Assembly: GCA_002049455.2 (NCBI GenBank)
Contig: KV919091.1
Location: 20,061-84,060, forward strand
Origin: Porphyra umbilicalis
Taxonomy: Eukaryota; Rhodophyta; Bangiophyceae; Bangiales; Bangiaceae
Length of the DNA: 64,000 nucleotides
Direction of reading: 5' to 3'
The translations under genes and the position numbers were made by a program. Position 1 is the first letter of the stretch, and every line of letters begins with the position of its first letter. Under the pieces are notes generated by a model. It ran no database searches, was not told the DNA's origin, and saw only the letters and a program-made list of their open reading frames with translations. Shown one piece after another: positions 56,459-64,000 of the stretch.

Positions 56459-58395
56459 CATCCCCATCGTCTTGACATGCTTGTCGTGCTTGACCTTGGC
56501 GAGCTCCTTCGTCATCGGGTCTGCCGCCATCTCGTCCGTTGGACAGTGCTCGAGGATGACCTTGTCCGTCGTGATCGCATCCCGCACAAAGTGGTAGCGA
56601 ATGTCGATGTGCTTGGTGCGCTTGTGCTCGACGGGATTCTTGGCGAAGTCGATGCAGCCGCTGTTGTCGACCTTGATGTTAACCGGCCCAACCAAGGTGT
56701 CCGACTGCGTCACGAGCATGGTGACGCGTTGGATGAGTTTGTCGAGCCAAACAGCTTCCTTGCTGGCCTCGCAAAGAGCCATGTACTCCGCCTGCATGGT
56801 AGATAGCGCCACCGTCTTCTGCAACTTCGAAGCCCAGCTGACGGCCGCCCCGCCAAAGATGAACATGAAGCCCGTCGTAGACCGCCGCGTCTCGTCGTCA
56901 CCTGCCCAGTCGGCATCGCTGAAACCTTGGAGGATGCCCGACGCGGACTTGTTGTAGACCAGTCCCTTGTCGACAGACCCCTTGACATATCTGAGGACGC
57001 GCTTCACAGCCGCCCAGTGCTCCTTCCCTTAGCCCGACACGAAACGGCTTAGCTTGCCGACCGCAAAGGCGAGATCAGGACGCGTCCCGACCATCAGGTA
57101 CATCAGGCTTCCGACGGCCTCGCGATAAGGAAGAGACTCGTCGCTCTTCTCCGACTTAGCCAGCTGCAGCCCGACCTCCAACGGAGTCGCGATCGGGTTG
57201 CACTCCGCCATACCGAGCTTCTCGAGCACTTGTCCCTCATACTTGCCCTGCGACAGCTTGAGGGTGCCCAACGTCTTGTCACGGCTGATCTCTAGCCCGA
57301 GGATGACCCTGGCCTCGCCCAGGTCCTTCATCATGAAGCGCTTGCGAAGCGCCTTCTTGATTTTGTTAATCGCCTCCATGCTTGACCCGACCAGAAGAAG
57401 ATCGTCGACGTACACCAGGACGATGATGATCTCACCGTCATCCATCTGGAGGTAGAGGCAGGCATCCGGGTCGATGTTGTCAAACCCTTGCGACTTGAGG
57501 AAGGCGTCAAGCTTGGCGTACCACATCTTGGGGGCTTGCTTAAGCCCATACAGCGCTTGGAGAAAACGGCACACCTTGTCCGGATACGTGGGATCGACGT
57601 ATCCCTCCGGCTGCTCCATGTAGACCTCCTTTTCAAGGTCGCCGTTCAGGAAGGCCGTCTTGACGTCCATCTAATGCAGCTCCCACCCGTTCGCCGCCGT
57701 CATCGCCAGGATGCATCGGATGGTAGTGAACTTGGCCACCGGCTCAAACGTCTCGTTGAAGTCAAGCCCCTAGATCTGCCGATTGCCCATAAAGCACAGG
57801 CGCGCCTTGTGCCGCGTCGTGTTGTTCCCAACCTTGTCCAGCTCGTCCTTGACCTTGTAAACCCACTTGCCCTTGAGCACGCGTCGGCCGACAGGGCGAT
57901 CCGTCAAACGCCATGTCTTGTTCTTGCGGATAGAGTCCATCTCCTGGTCCATTGCGGCCCGCCACTTGGTCGACTCTTGTCCTTGAACTGCTTGCCGATA
58001 CGTCATGGGAGCCTCGTGAGCAACGAGGCTCACTGGACGCCAGTACTCAACCGGCGGCCTCCGCGATCGGCCGCTCCGACGCAGCGTGTCTTGAGATCCG
58101 GCAGAACCTTGATTGTCGTCTGCCGATTTGTCCCAGCCATCATCTTGCTGGTCGTCTCCGCCGTCATCTTCAGCGTCGACGTCTTGGTCGTCTTCAGCGT
58201 CGACGTCTTGGTCGTCGCTGCCGGCATCCAAGCCCGTCTCGCCTTTTACGACCTCGTCCACGGGTGAGTCCTCTGGATCATCTGCAACCTTGCTTGAGTT
58301 GTTCTCGGAGAAAACGACGCTTCGCGCCTTGACGACCTTGCCGTCGTAGAGGATGACCTTGTACGCCTTGCTGCCGTCGGGATAGCCCACGAAAA
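56453..58395 (-). pseudogene. Copia retrotransposon pol (RT and RNase H), 5'-truncated
   Basis: One minus-strand frame holds, in order, an end-of-integrase segment (GIFVGYPDGSKAYKV), the region before RT (WRAAMDQEMDSIRKNKTW), reverse transcriptase and RNase H. RT shows MDVKTAFLNGDL, QALYGLKQAP and the catalytic YVDD at about 57410. RNase H includes QAEYMALCEASKEAVWL. It ends at TGA overlapping the LTR. Three in-frame stops break it: TAG 57772-57770, TAG 57673-57671 (in LH*MDVKTAF, where Copia has Gln) and TAA 57031-57029. No frameshifts. Gag, protease and most of integrase are missing beyond about 58395. It cannot be active. Confidence 0.92.
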
Positions 58396-58439
58396 TGCCG
58401 TGCAGCTGCTGCGCGCCACGTTGAAGGCCGCCATCATGT

Positions 58440-59212
58440 TCTGTGCAATGCGCTTTGGGCTCTCCACGCGCCAGATTATGGAGGGCTTTTTGCGCTGGTG
58501 GGCGCATCGTATCGTCGCCAACCAGGGGGACGATGGCGCAGTGGTTGCCCCGCGCTGGCCGATGGGTGTCAAGGTGCCATCGCGCTTCCTCTCCCCCTGG
58601 TTCGCCAAGGCCGCGTCAAAGGCGGGCACGGTCCGGCCCGTGGAGGAGCCGCTGCGCACGGGTGCAGATGTGGCAGCCGGCGACGACACTCTCGCGCGGC
58701 TGAGCGAGGACTTTGTCACCATCTACCTCGACGCCATCTTGTCGACCGAGTGCCACTGCAAGCACGAGGAGGCGGTCGCGGTGCTTTCGTTGCTGTGGAC
58801 AAAAGAGCCTCGGTGCCGGTCGGCCATGCAGCACGAGGTCGTCAAGGCAGACCACGCGGCGCTGCGCCGTAAGCCGGCGCCCAAACGCAGGTCGCCGGAC
58901 GGCACTGGCGCCAGGGCGGTGCGTGACGGCCCGCCCGACTTGGCACCCCGGTAGGTCGTGGACAATGGTCGTGTCTGCGGTGCTTCGACTGTGTTGACCA
59001 CGCGTGCGGCCGCTCGCGCGGCCGCTCTTGGTGCATCGCTTTCCGCAGCGTCGGTGCGTCACGTGGAGGTACGCCCTGCACCCGCCGTGCGTGTCGACGG
59101 AGCACCGGCGGTGCCAGAGGCCGAGACAGTGGAGCTTGAAATCGTGGCCGAGGGGAATGAGGACGAGCCCCTAACGTCGAGCTCCGCCAAGCGTAGCCGC
59201 CAGGTTGAGTAG
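58440..59212 (+). CDS. Unidentified ORF right of the Copia truncation
   Basis: Open from before 58400 to TAG at 58952-58954, then in the same frame to TAG at 59210-59212. The product looks globular at first (MRFGLSTRQIMEGFLRWWAH, LSEDFVTIYLDAILSTECHC) and ends acidic then basic (SSSAKRSRQVE), like a nuclear protein tail. It may be the displaced 3' part of the gene at 53778-55742; strand and frame class agree, but I have no homology proof. Confidence 0.4.
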
Positions 59213-59929
59213 AGTGTTTTGTGCGGGTTGTAGCTGTGTTTGTTGCTGATGTGCCGAAGAACGGCGGTGAGCCTTGTGTAGCCGAACAAACAGCATTGTG
59301 CCATTTTGCCCTCACTTTTCCTTTCTTTCATTCTTGACGCATATTCCCCACAGCTTCCTTTGCTCAAGTGGTTTAAAGCAGGTGTTTTGTACTTATTTCT
59401 TTGTAAATGATATTCGAATCTACCTATCATTAACTTCTCAAGAGCCGATGGCTCCTCGAAAGGCACACACCAGCGCTTTCCGGGCACCGTAAGCCATCGG
59501 TATGAGTTTTGCCACGGCCTGCCCATAGACCACAGAAAGAACAGGCCCCGCTTGCAGACCCGCCACCTCGATACCCTCAGCACCACTGCTCAAGATAGTT
59601 TCGGTGCTAACACTCACCAGGGTCGGGTGCTCGTGGTTGCCCTCAACCCCACGACCGCGCCGGTTGCGTTACCTTCATCCTTCAGGACAGAAGAAAAAAA
59701 AGAACAAGAGGCACATGTGCTGCAGTCCCCACGTGCTGCCGTCGCTGGTGGCCCAGAAAGGGCCTGCGATTGTGAGCCAATATCGATGCCTGGCTGGAGT
59801 ACGATGGGCCGCAGCGACAACGATACTGTGTCATAGTCTCTTCTGGTTGACGCCTTTTTCACCGCCGCACACTCCTTCCGCCCCCTGAAAGACTACCATC
59901 CCACCTTGCTGCCACATCTTCGCGATGCA
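59213..59929. other. Interval with no recognised gene
   Basis: T-rich stretches around 59300-59420 are unusual for this window and might be a 3' untranslated region of the ORF before it. Nothing else recognised. Confidence 0.4.
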
Positions 59930-60640
59930 AAATTTCCCCGCCGCCACCTCTCCGCGCTGCCACCGCTCCGCGCTGCCACTTTTCCCTGCTGCGGCCGATC
60001 CTCGCTGGGGCTGCTCTGCGCTGCCGCCGCTCCTGGCGGCCGCCGCTTCCGGCTGCCGCCGCCCACGGCTGCTGCCGCGTCGAGCTGCCGCCGCGCCGGG
60101 CTGACGCCGCTCCCCGATGCAGCAGGTTCCTCTGCCGCCGCTCCCTCGCATCCATCACTCGCCGCAGCCACTGCTCGCTGCATTTTCTGCTCCTTGCTGC
60201 CCCCGACTCCCAAGGGACGCCGCTCCTCGCGGCCCCCGCTTCTTGCTGCCGCTGCTCCCCGCTGCTACCACTCCTTTCTACAGCCGCTCTCTGCTTCTTC
60301 CGCTTCCTCCTGCTGCTGCTCTCTGCTGCTGGCGCTTCTCGCGGCCGCTGCTCCTTCCGGCCGCCGCTCCCTGCTGCCGCCGCTCCCATCTGCCACCGCT
60401 CTCGGCTGCCCCCGCTCCCAGCTGCTGACGCTCCGGGCTGCTGCCGCTCGCGCTGGCCGCCGATTTCTTTTCCATCACTCCTGCTGCCGCCTCTCCGTGC
60501 TGCCAAAGCTCCACGCGACCGCAGCTCGTCGTTACCGCCGCTCCTCGCTGCCGCGGCTCTCCGCTGCCGCTGCTCTCTGCTGCTGCGGTCCCCGGCTGCT
60601 ACTGCTCTTTGCTGCAGCCCCTCCTCGCGGCCGCCTCTTT
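59930..60640 (+). repeat. Degenerate GCTGCCGCCGCTCC minisatellite
   Basis: C/T-rich imperfect copies of a 15-18-bp unit (CTGCCGCCGCTCCTCG-like), about 40 copies. Long open frames on both strands are translated repeat. Confidence 0.8.
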
Positions 60641-61365
60641 CCACCGCTTTGGTGGTCCAGACGGGACCTTCTGCGGAGAGAGCGGCCTGAGATGGAGAAC
60701 TGCTGCCAGAAGACAGTGCTTCTGTGGCGAGCGGGCGGCTGAGCACCGCCGATGGCAGGCCGCCCGCTCCTGTACATCCACCCCCCCTGTACCGCCGTCC
60801 CGTGCCGCCGCGCCGCGGAGGCTCCACCACCGCCACCCGCGCAGCCACCTCGACAGCAAGGCTGAAGACCGAGATTCGACGGCCGTGTACGTAATGATAT
60901 GTGGGGTAAGGTATAGAAATGTGTTCCGAGGGAGAGGGAGAGTTCTTGCATCATGCGTGCGTGTGTGGACGCATCTGTTTGACCGCAGCATTGGACATAG
61001 CGCAGTGTAGCAAAGCCATGTTCGCGACCGCCTGACCTTTGGGTGTTCATGTGCATCCACGCAGCGCTTTCGAAGCACGGTGGCATGCCGGCCCATTCAC
61101 CGGATATTCCACGTCCCTTTGCATGCAGTCGACACCTGTGCTGGCACAATAGGTGTTTGGAACTCCGAAACAGTGCCCCGCCGTAGTAGGCACCTGCAAA
61201 GCACACCCTGGTGTGGTTTGGACCCGTTGGAAGATGTATCGGGTGAACTACGTATCCTATGACTCTGCCAGTACCATTTCTGGGGCCGCGAAGGGGGTGT
61301 AGCATGCACTGACACGAACGCATACTAAAAACTGGCCTGCGGGCAAACAGAGCGTGCTGGGAAAG
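60641..61365. other. Interval with no recognised gene
   Basis: No domain recognised. It ends with GAAAG directly before the LTR at 61366. Confidence 0.4.
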
Positions 61366-62059
61366 TGTGACGATCCGTCACATGGCCCCCCACACTCGGG
61401 GAACCAGATTCCCCGGAAATATGCCCCACTAACGCATGTTTCAAATTGTTCCGTTGGCGACCCACTTGTGATCATCTCGTGGCTCACCAACCACAACCGC
61501 AATCCCAATACTTCCCTGGGATTCGTAACCCCCCCGAGCGGGCCCCGACTTAAGGGCCTAATTTTGTGTAAACCCAACTTGGATTATCGACTTATGTTAC
61601 TTTGCGCCCCTGACCCCGGGGCGCCGCGAGGGTGTCACGTAGCACCCTTCGCCCGCCTCTACTCAAGGCGGTATTCGAAGCTTCGGCCGTCCTCCGGGGT
61701 ATGGGCCCAGTGGGCCCTGAGGGGAGTATTTTCCATGGGTCCTTTGAGGGTGTCTGAGAAGGGTTTTCCGAGGGTCCTTTGAGGGTGTCTGAGGAGGATT
61801 TTCCGAGGGTCCGAGGGGAACGGATGGGATAAGAGGGTGAGGCGTGAGTGTCGCCTCGAGGCCTTCGACGCGGGCAAGTAAACTTCCGGTCACACAACTC
61901 GTGTTTGTCGCTCGGGACGCCTTCCCCCGGTCGACGCCGTGCGTGTGTGCTCTTCGGGGTTTCCTTCCGGGGCGGGTATTCCCCGACAGGACTACCCGGC
62001 GACACGCTTTGGCTCGCCCTCCCCCCAACTGGGTGGGGTGGGCTGAGCGTTTTGTCACA
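61366..62059 (+). mobile_element. 5' LTR (694 bp) of an LTR retrotransposon
   Basis: Starts TGTGAC and ends GTCACA (TG..CA ends). The 3' boundary is confirmed by the solo LTR at 19351-19580, which stops at the same base. It contains a 35-bp tandem repeat (GGGTCCTTTGAGGGTGTCTG and following) at about 61738-61819. Directly after it comes TTCGGTGGAGCAGC; I could not assign a primer tRNA. The five bases before it are GAAAG. Confidence 0.82.
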
Positions 62060-62707
62060 TTCGGTGGAGCAGCAGGGGAGGAAGGCAACTCAACCTTCCT
62101 CGGGGTGGTGGCGGTGCGCCAACCCGCCTCGGGGGGAATCTAGTTGGTCCTCCTCTCCTTGGTGCCTAGCGCTGCGGGCGGCGCCCCGCAATGCCAGGTT
62201 TGGCTGATTCCGGCCGGGTCGATGGCCGATGGGGGGGGGAATGGAGACCCCCCTGGTGTCGAGGTGCCTGGTGCCGGGGCGGATGAGATTACCCCCCCCG
62301 GAGGCGGATTGTCGGTTGACGATCGCCACACCAGTGCAGGCACCACGGATGCGGGTGCCCGCGGGGCGTGGACTTTGTTCCAACCCTTGCCCCCGGGCCT
62401 CGATCCGACTGGAACTCGCCCCCCGGCAGGCGCCCCCTCGGGTAGTACTCACCCCTAGGCGGTCCTGTCGGGTGCTGGCACTCATTTCGGCGTAGGACAG
62501 CTGCCCGACGTTACCACGTGGGGCGGTGGGTCTGTGCCACCACCGGCACGGGAACCTGCGAATGGGAGCTCTAGTCGTGCTCCCGCAGGTTCACGGAGTG
62601 CCAAGGGTGCCTTGGCGCTTGAGAACAGCGCCAGGACCCACGGTATCGGTCCCCCGGCCCTCGGGCCCGGTGGGAGATCCCTTCTCGGTGCTTGAGAGGG
62701 GGGGGCG
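62060..62707 (+). other. Leader between LTR and gag, with a 175-bp-spaced direct repeat
   Basis: No clear ORF is needed here. A block around GGGAGCTCTAGTCGTGCTCC at 62563 recurs at 62738 with flanking similarity (CGGCACGGGA.CCTGC before, CAGG.TCACGG.GTGCCA after). The second copy lies at the start of the gag frame. Confidence 0.6.
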
Positions 62708-63908
62708 ATGCCAGGAACGGCACGGGAGCCTGCAGGCGGGAGCTCTAGTCGTGCTCCCCCAGGCTCACGGGGTGCCAGGAATGGCCAGGGTCTCGAGATG
62801 CGAGACGCCGTGGCCGAGGTCGTTCGGTCCGAAGATATCCGATCGCTTGTTACGATGTTAAGGGGCTCTACGCCCAGGCCCGCTGAGCGGCGGGGCCGAG
62901 CCCGACGCTGTGCTCAACGGCGCCGACGCGACAATTCGTCGTCGTCGTCGACCTCTGACATCTCCCGCTCGGGGGACGAGTCAGCTGTTGCGGCCCTACT
63001 TGGTGCGTTCCGTGCTACCCCCACGCCGTCGACGGTGAGGGAGGGCACTCGGGGTATTGACCCGAGGGCCCAACCGACTCCTGACTCGGCAGAGGGTGAG
63101 CAAGGCGGGGGAGCGGCGCGAGAGGTACCCCGGGGTATTGACTCGGGGTTCCCGACGCAACTCTCCTCCGCGACCGGTCCAGAGGCTGGGGGGTGGCCTA
63201 CTCAAACCACCTCGACACCCCCAAATCGGGTGGTGCCGCCCAAGATTGTGGTGAACCACCCGTACTACCGGGTGATGTTCGATTGTGAGACCTACGCGCT
63301 AGACAACAAGTCGGTTGCCTACACGCGGCGCCAGGCCCGTACTCTGGCCCGGCGCAAGAAAGAGGTGGCTCAGTCCTTCGGGGTGAACGACGAGTGGGAT
63401 GGTACCCCCTCCGGCCAAGGTCTTCCAGTTCGTGCGCAAGTTTGGCAAGGCCTGTGACGACAACAACATCTCCGAAGGCGAAGCCTTTTACATCCTTCAA
63501 GACTTTACGAAGGAGCCTCTCAAGTCAGAGGTGATGATGGTTATGCCAACTCGCCGGGCGGGTAACCCCAGCGAGGTCACTTCATACTTGGAGCTCATCA
63601 ACTGGATGATCCGGCGTCACGTCGACGAGGCCTCGGTGGCTACTCTAGTCAAGACCCTGAACGTCCCGGTCCAACGGGACGACGAGGACGAGTTGTCCTT
63701 CGCCGAACGCCTCCGCCGCCTCAACACCGAGTGCGGGTTCATGTACGGGGAAGGCGCCCTCAAGGGACGCTTTGTGGAAGGTGTCCACCGCGCGGCGCGC
63801 GCCACTGTGCGCGAGCGCAACACCCCCGGCATGACTATGGCGGAGCTGGCTCGCGTCGCCCAGACTAAGGGCGACGAACACCGCTGGCTACGACTTGAGC
63901 AGCACTAG
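62708..63908 (+). pseudogene. LTR retrotransposon gag, frameshift and in-frame TAG
   Basis: The frame from ATG 62708 holds a basic, Ser-rich N-terminus, then YYRVMFDCETYALDNKSVAYTRRQA. Near 63404-63408, a C-run, the coding frame moves to the one containing KVFQFVRKFGKACDDNNISE, a helical capsid-like region (LINWMIRRHVDEASVATLVKT, DELSFAERLRRLNTECGF, ALKGRFVEGVHRAARATV). This is the retrotransposon gag-type helical pattern. It reaches TAG at 63906-63908. After the TAG the frame stays open to the window end with a charged helix (ERTKEREALAEEARIRR). Protease, RT and integrase would lie outside the window, so Gypsy versus Copia cannot be settled. Confidence 0.75.
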
Positions 63909-64000
63909 GAGCGGACCAAGGAGCGAGAAGCGCTCGCGGAGGAGGCCCGTATTCGGCGGCAAGCTCGTGCGGCCGCCCTTCCCCGGATCACTGGGGAACG

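Overview
This is a very GC-rich nuclear segment from a eukaryote. It is probably an alga, and a red alga of the Porphyra/Pyropia kind is the most natural guess, but that is an inference. The supporting points are a nucleus-encoded organellar-type ribosomal protein bS18 with a targeting-like N-terminus, a plant-type DDB2 with N-terminal zinc knuckles, a secreted FG-GAP/ASPIC protein, no obvious spliceosomal introns, and a dense mix of eukaryotic transposons. Nothing is operon-like and no bacterial or viral gene block is present.

The main feature is a direct segmental duplication. Positions 1-12406 (copy A, which begins before the window) and 32882-44627 (copy B) are near-identical and lie in the same orientation. 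Each copy carries, in order, bS18 (+), an FG-GAP/ASPIC protein (-), about 3 kb without recognisable genes, DDB2 (-), a hAT-type element and a MITE. The copies differ by scattered substitutions, by homopolymer-length changes that shift reading frames (different frames in each copy), by one unit of a 17-bp repeat, by a poly-C tract of 27 versus 77, and by one transposon insertion. In copy A a 730-bp AT-rich hAT-like MITE with an 8-bp target duplication sits inside the terminal repeat of the resident hAT element. Copy B keeps the empty site.

The 20 kb between the copies (12.4-32.8 kb) is transposon-derived. It holds a Crypton-like tyrosine-recombinase candidate cut by another element end, 2.8 kb of degenerate G+C-rich repeat, a 71-bp near-perfect palindrome, a truncated solo LTR, a decayed KDZ (Zisupton-like) transposase, a 185-bp minisatellite, a pogo/Tigger-type transposase and a fold-back element with 123-bp arms.

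To the right of copy B (44.6-64 kb) lie a 17-18-bp minisatellite at the breakpoint, a few unidentified ORFs, second copies of a 0.9-kb interspersed repeat, an unidentified alanine-rich gene apparently interrupted by a 5'-truncated Copia element on the minus strand, another minisatellite, and the 5' LTR and gag of an LTR retrotransposon that runs off the window end. The solo LTR at 19.4 kb belongs to this last family.

Two themes recur. Frameshifts sit in C or G homopolymers, from real slippage or uncorrected assembly error. Mobile-element reading frames are broken by in-frame TAG/TAA, several at positions where the family expects glutamine, as C-to-T decay would produce. All coordinates come from reading the sequence by eye; no alignments or searches were run.
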